A stretch of 64,000 nt of DNA, from contig CM051029.1 of NCBI GenBank assembly GCA_027627225.1, positions 1,258,501 to 1,322,500 of the forward strand. The letters run 5' to 3'. How positions within the stretch are numbered: position 1 is the first letter of the stretch; each line of letters opens with the position of its first letter. Source of the DNA: Congeria kusceri (taxonomy: Eukaryota; Mollusca; Bivalvia; Myida; Dreissenidae). The notes under the pieces are model-generated. The model did not search any database, was not told the DNA's origin, and saw only the letters and a program-made list of their open reading frames with translations. The translations under genes were made by a program, and so were the position numbers. Shown here one piece after another: positions 36,936-49,100 of the stretch.

Positions 36936-37071
36936 TACTGGTGTGGGCCGAACTGGAACATTTATAGCACTAGACTATCTTTACGATCAATCAGTATCAG
37001 AAAAATAAATACACGTGTTTAACGCCGTACTATTGCTTCGTGAACAAAGGATCAACATGGTTCAGACAAAC
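36936..37071 (+). pseudogene. PTP D1 exon: GVGRTG signature, with stop
   Basis: Completes the active site (HC, then STGVGRTG across the intron), followed by TFIALDYLYDQ, a TAA at 37,006-37,008 where Tyr is expected, then VFNAVLLLREQRINMVQT. The catalytic Arg is present. Confidence 0.86.
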
Positions 37072-37323
37072 GTTTAATAGTACAGTTATATACTCGAAAA
37101 CTAATATTAAAAATAAATGACAATTTTCATACTTTAATACATCTGAACAATAGCAGTGGCGAATGCAAATTTAAGAAATGTCCTATATATTTGATCATCT
37201 GTACTGATTATATATTTTAAATGCATTTGATATGTTTTCAAATGTACAGTTTTTAGCAATGGAAAAGTGTGTAGCTTATCAAATGGTATGTCTCCTTGTA
37301 TTCAAATTTGATGTTTTATTCAG

Positions 37324-37407
37324 AACCAATTTTTATACCTCCACGAGGTGCTGGGTGAAGCTCTGTGTCCAGTTGGCGAAGTGCTGTCAAACAAGGAATA
37401 TTTATAA
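37324..37407 (+). pseudogene. End of PTP D1 and linker
   Basis: Reads NQFLYLHEVLGEALCPVGEV, the QYxFLHEALLEA helix ending PTP D1, then runs to TAA at 37,405. A poly-A run follows, with no good donor, so the link to D2 is lost or uses a site I cannot see. Confidence 0.75.
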
Positions 37408-38088
37408 AAAAAAAAACGCACATCTGATTATCTCAACCAGGAATATGAAGTAATAACTGCACAATATGATTTTCTTATTACATACATATGAGTATTTGGA
37501 CTGTATACAAATTCAATTATTAGCTAACAAAGCGAGCAAATTTGGGTGTTTGTTTTTTTAATTAGTTAATTAAATTAGGGATGGCAACGACTATTCGAAT
37601 ATTGGAATAATGAAAACATTCGAATACCATTTAGGTGATCAAATACTTACCTGTCCGATTAATTTAATGTTTATAAGCATACAAAATACAATTTGTGTCC
37701 ATGTTAGTTTCTAAATATCAAGCATTCATGTCGCCTGAGCTTCTCTAACACGCACTATAGGTGTCCAACTCAACCTAGCACCCTAGTGTTAAGAAGATAA
37801 CATTTTGTTGTTACTGCATTAAAATTATATGAATCGTCCATAATGCTAGAAATAAATTCAATAGTTTAATCATTTTCAAATCGAAAAATATTGCATATGT
37901 TTTGGTCCAATTATGTTCTAGACAAAATATTGGACTACAATTATATCAGAATGGGTGTCATATAAATATTAAGTGCAATTGTCTTGTTTGTTTCGTTTGT
38001 TTTATATTTTAATCAAATATTTGCACGTACATCTAATCAAATAATAAAATAGAACTCAATGGACATTCTGTTTGTCTTGCTTCTATAG

Positions 38089-38212
38089 ACGATTTGCCAG
38101 TCGCATATTCCTGATCGTGAAGAAGAAACAGCAGACGGTGACTACATGAACGTTTTAGATGGTGAAAAACCAGAAAACATGAGCAAAAATGTCGACCTAT
38201 GTGTTGTTCCAT
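38089..38212 (+). CDS. PTP D2 first exon
   Basis: Reads TICQSHIPDREEETADGDYM and ENMSKNVDLCVVP with a GTACAC donor after one base. The KNVD stands where ENRSKNRD is usual, so the Arg is changed. Confidence 0.75.
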
Positions 38213-38354
38213 GTACACTATTGGTTGTTTGTTTTTCACCAGATATAACTATCGTACATACAATTGTATTTTAAGTTGATGATTTTAAAATTATGAACAC
38301 GTAACTCAAATGTGTTAAATGTTTTGTAACAGCTTCACATGTTGTGTCTTGCAG

Positions 38355-38431
38355 ACGACAAATATCGCCCCGTACTTAACGCCATCAACACTAGAGGACA
38401 CACAGACTACATTAATGGCGTGTACGTCTCT
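38355..38431 (+). CDS. PTP D2 exon (DYINGVYV)
   Basis: 77 bases, phase 1 to phase 0, reading DKYRPVLN and TDYINGVYVS. It parallels the D1 exon at 35,754 in content, length and phases. Confidence 0.83.
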
Positions 38432-38670
38432 GTAAGTAACGAATACATAAGCACAGAACCCCCGTTTCCGTCGCGGTGGGTATGTTTTTGCCGGCGTTGA
38501 TAAGTTTTTCAGATTGTATGTTAGTTATCAACTTAAGTCAACAACTTATGAATTAATGAGCAGGTAATAGCGGGTATCTACTCAGCTTGGGTGCTTTTTT
38601 CTAAGAATTTACTTGAATATACATATTATTATATCGCGATATTAAGTCCTGTGTTGCTTTTTTATTCAAG

Positions 38671-38782
38671 ACGTTTCGACATATTGATACTGACACAGTC
38701 AGCGAAGACAAGTTCAGATATAGATTTTGTGCGATAGCTAAACGACCATTACGTTCAGACTGTTGTTACATTGAGCGATCAG
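38671..38782 (+). pseudogene. PTP D2 exon (ILTQ...DFVR), frameshifted
   Basis: The homology-bearing frame reads ILTQSAKTSSDIDFVR, TAG (38,735-38,737), then LNDHYVQTVVTLSDQ, matching the TQxP...DFWRLL...VHTVV region. The frame set by the preceding exon is different, so there is both a shift and a stop. Confidence 0.75.
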
Positions 38783-38972
38783 GTAATATATATTTTTTTA
38801 CAAAAACAGTGCGTTCCAAAATGATTGTATATATAAGATAATGATAATATGTGTTTTCAACTTATTAAACAGTTAGCAAAAACAAGTATAGTGCTTTATA
38901 ATATACTGTGTTTATTCAGAACGCAATATCAATATGTAAAACAATTATATAAGTTACTGTACTTATGTTTAG

Positions 38973-39098
38973 ACGGAACCCTACTTACCAGAGATCGGAG
39001 AAAGTATTGTGATAGGCCATTTTACTGCCTCATCAATATCGTGCGCACAGAAGCAGCACTTCCAAGAATATGTAGTGAGATTCAAACACATCGGAGAG
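38973..39098 (+). CDS. PTP D2 exon
   Basis: 126 bases, phase 0-0, reading TEPYLPEIGESIVIGHFTAS and HFQEYVVRFKHIGE. Equivalent to the D1 KCFQYWP exon but without that motif. Confidence 0.77.
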
Positions 39099-39199
39099 GT
39101 AAGCAGTACTCACATTGTGAATTACCATGTACATGCGTAATAATATACCTCGACGTTCTATTGTACAACAATTTAAACTATAGTTTATTCTTCTTGCAG

Positions 39200-39341
39200 C
39201 GCAACAGTTTTGATGTCCAGGTATTTCGATTCACAAATGGTCAAAACAGTTCGATTTGTGCAAGACAAGCGAACTACTTAGTCTGTTGACCGACGTTCAA
39301 GAGAGAGCTTCCACAGAAGGTCCAGTAGGGATATAGTGCAG
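39200..39341 (+). pseudogene. PTP D2 exon: degenerate WPD and HC region
   Basis: Starts RNSFDVQVFRFTNGQN; after a frameshift the homology goes on as SELLSLLTDVQERASTEGPV, then GI, TAG at 39,334-39,336 (probably an old CAG) and a Cys codon before GTATGT. No WPD and no H before the Cys, as expected for a non-catalytic D2. Confidence 0.77.
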
Positions 39342-39535
39342 GTATGTACTATTTTCTACTATGTATTATCATTTGTTTTATGCATATATTTTAGGACTTA
39401 GTGCATGATGATAAGCTAACACCATATAAAACAAAGCATGTACATGTACAAAACAATTGACATTGGGGTCAAATGACAATTTAAGCTCTGACTTATTACT
39501 GAATCACTGTATTATTCTTAAAGTGACAGATACAG

Positions 39536-39659
39536 TCGCAGTTGTCTCGTGGCGGTGCTATTGTGCCTCGTGGAGCGAAGCAAACGGGATGGGGAGGTGG
39601 CTGTGGCAGAAACTGTGAGGATGATCAGACGTAGGAGGGAGCAAGTCATCACTAACGAG
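39536..39659 (+). CDS. PTP D2 exon (C-terminal helices)
   Basis: Reads LVAVLLCLVERSKRDGEVAV and ETVRMIRRRREQVITNE, the SGLFCALS...VDVFQTVKxLRxQR region. The G-x-G-R loop is absent. Open to the GTAAAT donor. Confidence 0.82.
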
Positions 39660-39732
39660 GTAAATTTACATAGTCAAGTTTAAAATGTCATTGTCCTTGG
39701 ATTAAACAGTGAGTTGCTTCTATTGACGCTAT

Positions 39733-40700
39733 ATACAGATGAGAAAATATAACCGTCATCACAATTGTCGTTGTATATGTATACATACGCAGACAGACAC
39801 ACATATATAGAATCATACAGGCAGGCCGATAGACATGAAGTATGAACAAGAGGCGGTCATAATAGAAGACAGACAAGCGAAGAAACAACACACATATATA
39901 ATAATAGACATAAAGGCATAATGACAAATAAACAAATATCCCGATATCATGTGCAAACATAGACCAAAAACACAAGACATATATAATGATACATATACAG
40001 ATATGCAGATAGACGAACAGACAAGCCAACTGACGACCAGTCAGTCAGGCAGACCGATAAATCACTTCTACACTCAACACGATTTCAAAACAGACAACAA
40101 GACTGACAGATGCTCATAGAAATAGAGAGATATACTAATAGGAAAACATACATATATACAGACTGATAGAGATACAAATGAAAATGCCGATGGGCGAACT
40201 GACAGACGCACCGATAGAAACTCCGATAGAAATACGTACAATATAAACTTAACACATTCAGACTGACAAACAGACACACAGAAATACGACATACTGACAG
40301 ATATACAAAAATATCGGTAAATTGAAAGACATAGCGACAGATAGAAAGACAAACCAGCCGATAAACAGTTAGACTGCAGTTTGCTTCAAAACAAGTTTTA
40401 AAGTAAAACAGACAGACCGAGTGACACACATTCAAAAACAGACAAACTGACAGACAGACATACAGACCAACAGACAGACCGACAGACCGAAAGACCAACA
40501 GAACGACAGACAGGCAGACATACAGACCTATGACTCACCGACGCACTGACAGATCATATAAAAATACAGACTCACAAATAGACCTACACACACAGACAGA
40601 CTGATAAACCAACAGACAAACCGATAGACCGACAGAAAGACCGACAGGCAGATGAACAGACCGACATCAAGACGTACGGACAAACAGAAAGATAGGCAGT
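39733..40700. repeat. Diffuse CAGA-type degenerate repeat
   Basis: Loosely repeated CAGA, GATA and ACAGAC words over about a kilobase, in the last intron. It grades into the pure array downstream. Minus-strand Cys/Leu/Ser/Val frames are repeat artefacts. Confidence 0.8.
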
Positions 40701-41064
40701 TATGCAGGCAGAATTTGTTGGGGTTCAAGTACACTCTGTGTAGGATAAGATGTGGGTAAATTTATATCCACCACAACATTATGTGTAAGAAAAATATAAT
40801 ATTCCCTTATAACGTAGCGACACCATTTTTAAATAAAAACATACTGCAAGTAAACATTCTGATTATTTTGATACTTTAATTGCTAACTACTAAACTGCAC
40901 ATTCAGGTATGCAGGCCCTTCAACACTAGCATGTTCGGTCGTCTTGCAGTCACTAAAATTTGACGTCGTGTACGCGAACATAGCAAATTTTACTTTCTCT
41001 GTGTAATTTTCAAAATGTGTTTGCATAATTTACGCGTGTACGCGCCTAATCTGGACATCTGAAA

Positions 41065-41673
<609 letters not shown>

Positions 41674-41759
41674 GATTATCCTCAATGTATGGTTGGCGGG
41701 CTGGCTTACTGACGGATCATATGAACACATTTTCTGATTTCATAACCGAAACATTTCAG

Positions 41760-41830
41760 CACAGTACCAGCTCTGCCATGCGTTCATGAAGGAGTATGTC
41801 GAGAGCTGTCTGGTGTATGTAAACACATAA
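41760..41830 (+). CDS. Last PTP D2 exon with native stop
   Basis: Reads QYQLCHAFMKEYVESCLVYV then NT and TAA. This is the QYxFCY...YLxS helix that closes RPTP D2. The first AG gives the wrong phase; the second, two bases into the codon series (exon from 41,765), would be in phase 0 with the preceding exon. Confidence 0.8.
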
Positions 41831-43904
41831 TGTCTTTGTGGCAGAATCAATGAAAGTAGTTCTTCCGTATGGTATTCATTGTGAAAGAAAAGTTCAATAA
41901 CTGAAAGTCGATGAGAAAATGACAATAAAATAACAATAGATAATATACCTACTACGATTAGCACATTGTTTTTGATTATGAGTTATATAAATACAAGTAT
42001 TATTATTAAAATATGTGTTATAAATGGAATACAGTTATTGCTGAAAGCTTTCCCTATATCAGATAGGTTATTTGTAAGTTTGAATTTATTGCATTCTGAC
42101 TGTATATTCTAAAATGTATAAAACCATTGTGATACATGTATATAACACTACTAAACACGATTTGTTTAAACTTTGTATTTACATCACAAGATATTTACCT
42201 ATATTTTTATGCAATATACGTCTCACACGAACGCTGTATATATGCATGTTGTATGTGAAATAAGAGCTTGTTTGACTTGCATTTTATATCAATTTATTTT
42301 ACTTGCGTCTCTGAATTGTCTCAAATTATACCATGTCTCATACTTACGATAATTTTTGCGTATTGAAAACTAGAAGGTACAAATTGCTATTGCCACTGAA
42401 CTTGATTGCAGTCAATCTCAGTAACTTTTGTTTTTTCCACCCCTTGAAATGTACTATTTGAAAAGGTTTTGACAATATACATAAGGACATAAAGCATCGT
42501 AACAAAACAATTATACATGCTTTTTTATATAATCTATCAATAGTTTTACTAGCAAAATCAACGAGCAGATAAACTTGTTTTATAATCTAACGTCGATTCT
42601 ATTTAACTAACAAGATTCTGATAAATTCGAAAACACTACTGAATCAAACAAAACAAATAAAATGACGTCAGAGAGTCAACAAAATGACGTCTTTGCTGAT
42701 CGTAAACAGAAAAGAACGCTGTGATGGTTTCACTGTTATTTGTACAGGTTTTAATCCATATGTCAGGAATCAAGAAATAAATTCCACAAATGTATTTAGC
42801 GGATATGACATGAATGTATGTTTAGTATTAAATATATTAGTCGTTAAATACCTACATAAGCGCTCCTATGTCCGATTGTATTTCAGATTGAACAGGCTTT
42901 ACATTAAACTGACACGAATTGATTGTGTTTACCCCAGGCGCAGACAAACTATCTTAAATATAACGTTCTTACAGGGTAACTTAAAAAATTTAAGGTTTTT
43001 AACAAGAAGAAAAAAAGCTGATATCATGCCCACACGGACATAAAACAATAAATATAGGTTTATCAATAGCTATCAGTGTGCGCTTGAAATTGAAGAGCCT
43101 CGGCAAGCAAGTTTGCCGCAATCAATATAGCTCTGACCTAAATTTTCGCATTGGTTGCACATGACATTGAAGTGGTTTTGTGTTTTGTTGATTGTTTGGA
43201 CTATGGTCACAGTCAATTTGAGCGAACACTTTAGACTATTGTCTGAAGCGTTTAGACAATTGTTACTGCTTACCTATACACAATACTATCGACAACCTAT
43301 TACTTGGCCTCGTGCACTTATAATATTTAAATATAATCTATATCTACCCGTATTTAGACTGATTACGTAAATCACCCAGATTGAAACTTGATCAGAAATG
43401 TTGTTTTATGTTTTATATAATGGATTGCAAGCATTATACTAATAACCACACACTGAATGCTTAAATAGTTATTTTGTAAGATTTTATAGTTTTGTATTGC
43501 ATAGTTGATTTCTGATGTGATCGGTCAAAATTGACTGCAATGTTTGTAAAACACAATATGTTTTATAAATTGTAAAATCTACTTCAGGCAGCCATTTAAA
43601 AGCTCTTAATGATGTATACGCACGCAGACATATGAAATGATTGAAATAAGATCCACGATATTTATCTACGAGTAGGGTAAACTGCGTTATAATAAGCCTT
43701 TGTTAGGTTATTCGCATATCTTCTTCCACTTGTATAATGTGGGCGTTTTGTTTTTAGTTCTCATGTACAAAGCAATATCGAAGGAGTGTCGGCGTAAAAC
43801 TAAATCAACTAATTACATGACATTCGAATTGTTCACCATTTTAACGTCAGCAGTATTTAACAACATGTTGTTTACAATGACCGGAAATATAATATAATGA
43901 CAAG
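41831..43904. other. 3' flank of the RPTP locus, nothing coding recognised
   Basis: AT-rich. A hydrophobic leader-like frame from ATG 43,161 (MTLKWFCVLLIVWTMVTV) has no phase-1 donor and no partner exon, so I do not call it a gene. Confidence 0.4.
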
Positions 43905-44087
43905 CTTATAAATACTCGTTTCGCAAGGAAGTTTTAAACCCGAGAGATAGGAAGTATTTCATCGATAACAGCTCTGCCTGTCTGGGTAAGTCATCGGAAA
44001 TACATTAAAGTCAATATTTTCATCCTTTTACACAGTTGCACGGCAACCACACTCAATCTTTCCGGACAGAAAGGAAGCGACAGACAG
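43905..44087 (+). other. Possible pair of small exons
   Basis: Segment 43,905-43,985 (81 bases, AAG acceptor, GGTAAGT donor) reads KYSFRKEVLNPRDRKYFIDN in phase 1-1. After a 50-base gap, 44,036-44,087 (ACACAG acceptor) continues ARQPHSIFPDRKEATDR. No known domain. A 50-base intron is short, and the evidence is limited to phase and splice signals. Confidence 0.25.
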
Positions 44088-46019
44088 GTTTGCAACACCT
44101 CATTCATCGAAAATAAAAACTATGCTTTGAAGGGGTATCCATTGCATAAGACCGGGATTTCCCAAGGTGATATAAGGTTGCACATGTACAATGTGTAGCT
44201 ATGAGGCGTGTAGCAATGAGGCGTGCATATTTTGAGCGCAAACACTCACGTACGCAATGCTAAAGGCACGCGATTTTGAAAAATAAAAACAATCTTAATG
44301 TATTGAATGTAATGAAAAAAAACATAGTATCCCATGATTAACTGTACCATGTACCATGATTAATTTGTAGTTATCATTTTATAAAAGGGTTATGGGATAT
44401 TGGTAGATACTGTGAATGGACTTGATACGGAATTTAGACCTCCATTTAGTAAACATATTTCCCAACATGTAAACATTCTTAGTATTTAGTATTTATAAAT
44501 ATTTTACACGGATACATATGATTCTCGGATTAATAAAACTGATTATTATTTTGTTGTATGTAAAAATGTACAACGCATAAAGTTATTTTATTCAGTTGTG
44601 TACATTGCGCAAAGGAAACTCCTGTTTGCCTAATGCGGATTTGGAGCCTTTAAAATACGGTTCGTTATGTGCAAACAACGGAGCCTTGACATAGTTAAAT
44701 ACATGTTTATATGGTTTTAAGTCGGGCGATATGCTATCAGTTAACATGCGAACATTGAATGCAGTAAGTATGACATAGCATGTAATATGATCCGCGCAAT
44801 ACCACTTATACAAAGGGGAGCTAATACATGAATTATATTTTCCAAACAAATGAAACATGCAATATATTTTGTGTATGCCAACTGTTATTGGGTTTAATTG
44901 TTTGGAATTAAATTTTGGACATTTAATTATACAAATACTAATAACCAGAATGATCAACATACTTAGAATGAGATAGTGCTTGATACAAATGTGAATAGAA
45001 ACATAAATATAATTGTTATAGTTATACAGATTTACTGAACACAGAGTCCGCTTTTGATTAATGCTAGTTCAAATAAATACAAGTGCATTTGTATTCAGAA
45101 TCGAAGTACGTGGACACAGACATTGTACTCCATGCGCAACTATACTGAAAAGCAGTATTTATTCGTAGTTTATTTTCTCTCAAAATGTAGAATTGTTGCT
45201 GCTCTGAATGAATTTGACAGGCCATTTTTCGTGGAAAATATCCTATCATGCTGGTTTGGCGTCACTACACATAACTGAGTACTTATTAACAGTTAAATGC
45301 GATGAGCATAACCGATTTCCGATTCGCACAGTGCAGCATTGCTTAAAGCTAAAAAGGTACACATGTGCAACCAGTTGATTAAATCTATTGTTGCATGTCA
45401 AAGTGTTATAATAATTAATATTGTTTATTAAATTGTTTTCTTTGCTCAAATATTGTTTGCTGATTGTGGATAAAGAGGCTTTTAGTATTATAGACCGTAT
45501 TGCAATTAGTTGAATTTAAGTCGCAATTTATATTCTGGTCTTCATCAATCTTCATTGTCATGCATCTGTATAATTGTATCTATCACTGTTTGTTAAAGTA
45601 ATTCATAGTCATGGATTGAGGTTTATACGCAATATGTGCATTAATGATGTACAATTCCAGAATGTAACACCAGATTATGCCCTGTTCTTGAGTTACGGTA
45701 CGGCAGATCCGTGCATTCTTCATTTATTTTATCTGAGGTTGAATTTCGAAAATTTTGTTTTAGAATCGACATTTATATTAATATCAAAATTAACAGGAAA
45801 ATGAAAAGAAAACTGTTATCCGACAAATCTATTTCACTAGTTAACCTTATTGATATGGTAATGTTTGTATACAATGTATATATGTGAATATGAATGCATA
45901 TATATGCATCAAAATGGGAATATTGTTCATGCCGTCTTTTTCTTATGATGTAAGTTAACCATGTCGCGACCACATTTCTCGGTGTGTCCTTCTTAGTTGA
46001 TTTTGTCACTATCGCCTCC
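44088..46019. other. Intergenic sequence, nothing recognised
   Basis: No coding feature. The 3' UTR of the minus-strand gene ending at 46,020 should occupy part of the right end. Confidence 0.4.
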
Positions 46020-46186
46020 CTATGTTTGCGTTGATTTTGTGCGAGTACGTTTGTTTTGTTTTTCTTCTTCAAAGTCCATGTCGATATTGATATCTTCCAT
46101 ATTCAAATCCTCGTCTCTTCTTCTTTGCGTGTCACTGTTGTTGTTGCGTGCTTCTCTATCGGCAAAACGCTTGCAAAATTCCACAA
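46020..46186 (-). CDS. Exon 4 of the short Ig receptor: cytoplasmic tail and stop
   Basis: 167 bases after a T-tract and CAAG acceptor. Reads VEFCKRFADREARNNN, QRRRDED, MEDINIDMDFEEE, KQNKRTRTKSTQT and TAG. Charged throughout; no tyrosine. Confidence 0.65.
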
Positions 46187-49100
46187 CTTGAAAAAAAACG
46201 TATACAATATTTAAGGAAAAGATTACTTCCTATACAATACTCTTTGTGAAAATACAACAACATTGTATTCTGAGACATAGCGTACACTTGTTGCAGTCAT
46301 TTCTTTTGTTAAACAAATGGAAGACTCAATGCGTCTTTAACAGGTGGGTAACATCAGCAATTCTCAGATTAATACCAGGCTAGCCCTATGTCAGCACGCA
46401 ACTGCGAATAGAATGCGGGTATACTATCAAGTGCAGTCTCTGGTAAACGTTCTAACTCTAACGGCTTTTGTTATTAGACTAGGTCATGTATTCGAATATA
46501 ATAACAATGATTACACTATCAAACAAAAATTACCTTTCTGGATGAAAACACATACTCCTGCGCCTGTTAGTAATCCACCAGCAACAGGACCAAGAATTAA
46601 CGCCAATGGGCATTCTTCTGTGCGGCCTGGATAATACAGGTTCAAACAGTATTGATATATACGGATTTATAAACGTTTATTATGGCTCGAACATATACGT
46701 TTGCTGCTGACCTTTATGCATAAACGTACTGGAATAAGTGGTCTTCGTTCCTGTAGCTAATACCGTTGTTTGTTCTGAAATAAATACATATGCCGTGTCA
46801 CCCTAAGTTCGTGGTCTAATTTACGTTTGTGACGCATGCGTGTTAATAAGTTCTGCTATCTCACCAATGAGTTGGATAAAACACAATTTGCAATGTCCTC
46901 TTTGCAAACAAAGTGATAAAAAGACCGATTGGTGTTGCTATTTCATGTATATAATAAGTTATATTACCTATCCCTATTGATCTGTGTCGTTTGGAAGATT
47001 CTCATAATTTGGTGGGTTCTGATTGGCCGGCCTACTTTGGTTGTGAAAGAGTGTTTACAGCATCAATTTAGTTTCACTTTGCTTGTGCTGGACCAAACTG
47101 GTGCTGATCAACAACCAAAAATCTTGGTTAAAACTAGCGTTTTTGAAAATACACACTCCTTATCATATTTTTTAAAAGGTAACAATATTGGCCTTACGAA
47201 ATTTACACACTTGTTCAATTTTCTGTGTGCAGGTTTAACTTTAAGTTTCATGAATCTATAAATATTCTGTTGTATTATTTCTTGTTCTTAAATATTAAAT
47301 ATATGATAAAATTTCACGCAGCGATTCGCGGGTAGGAATGCTCACTTCAAGTTAAAAGTTTGAAAATGTCAGTCAAATATATATATATATTACCGAAAAT
47401 AGCAAAATTCCATTGAGAAATAAACACAAGAGAGATAATCATACTTGTGCAATTATTGTTGGAAAACTGTTCTAAATATACGATTTTTGTAGAACGAAAT
47501 TTCATGAGCTTTATTCGAAAGTAGTTGTTGGGTAGAGAATAATTTGTGTATTTTATGTTATTAACTGGTGATCTGAATGACCAAATCACACTCTCTGGTT
47601 GACATTTAATATGATTTCTTTTTCAGATGCTGTAAAAATATACAATTCAGTTAACAGTTAACAGTTATAGTAATTTGGAAAATGTTTTCGGATGCACGAG
47701 CGAACATTCTATTAGTTTTAAACAGCCACAAAATCATGGTAACCCACGAAATTATGGTAATTAGGCATACATAATACTAGATTTAATCATTTACTGGACT
47801 GTTAATCGTAATATTTACTAAAATGTTGGCATTTAATAAACCCAACATAATAATATGTATTTACAGTGAATAATAATAATGCTGATGTTATTATTGAGTT
47901 TAGAATAAGTGGTATTTGCTTTATTTGGAGCTGATATCGTTGTTCGTTCTGAAATAAATGCATAAATAATATATTATTTAATCATGTATTGTGCCGTGAA
48001 TAGTAGTTATTAGTAAATATTGCGAAATAACGCACCCACGAGACTAATACATACTCTTGGAACAATTGACTATCGTAATATTCCTTTTATTATATACCAC
48101 GATAAACTTCAAATGTGCATTTACCGTATTTTATTTTGATTATAAACTACAATAATGACTAATGATTGTAGATATAGATTATATTTGTTTATACAACTAA
48201 TGATGACGTCATTAAACAAGTAGTCCAGCTAGTATAGTAATACGGGATCGGAAAAATAGCGAGTAGCATAATACTGGATTTTGTTTCTGACGACATGTAT
48301 TTCACCGATTGATACAGCATGTATTTTGGTAAGATTTTTAACAGGTATATAATAAACCAAGTATGTACATGTCAAATTTTCTGGGATCTGCACAACGCAT
48401 TGTTGAAATATTTTCGCATTTTAAGCGGATCGTGTACTTTCTTCGATAAAATAAAGTATGTCAGCAAACATCAAGTGATAACATTTACAGTTATACCTCA
48501 GACACAAACAATTGATACAGATTACTTTAATTGACCATTCATATTAAATAAATATATTAAAACATGACATTTCTGTGTGATTTACTGAGACTTCACTGGT
48601 TACTGCGTTAATTAAAATATTCAGCTTTTTTACTTGCTACATTGTTCTATCTCGTGCAAATATCTAAGTACATTATGTTGTGCTTTTGTTTCGGAGTAAA
48701 CATTATGAAGTGTAAAACATGCCTATTCACGATCACGTGGGGATGTTTAATGTTTGCACAATGTTTGCCATTTTAGAATAGTTTTGAGCAGTAGCGAGCA
48801 TGTATTGTTATATTGTATAGATTGTTTATTTAACAACATATGCTTCATGGATTTAAGTGGCAAACCTAGAGAATATTAGCTGAGTGTTGGATAAAAATTA
48901 AGGCGAGGCTTGCCGAACGCTCAACTGTTTCGTGCCGAGCATGATTAACTTCATCGTTATATAACACTCACCAAATATCATATTTATCCTATTATGCTAT
49001 ACTCATAGACAATGCAGACGGCGTGAAAATAATAAAAAAATAACGTTGGTTTCCCATTTTTACACTGTTGTTGTTGTTTACTACAAACGTCATTTGTTGG

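Noticed and set aside
42662..42671. TGACGTCA palindrome (CRE-like)
   Set aside because: A single eight-base match with no gene start close by is expected by chance.
43161..43250. Leader-like frame MTLKWFCVLLIVWTMVTV
   Set aside because: Looks like a signal peptide, but no phase-1 donor follows and no partner exon is nearby.
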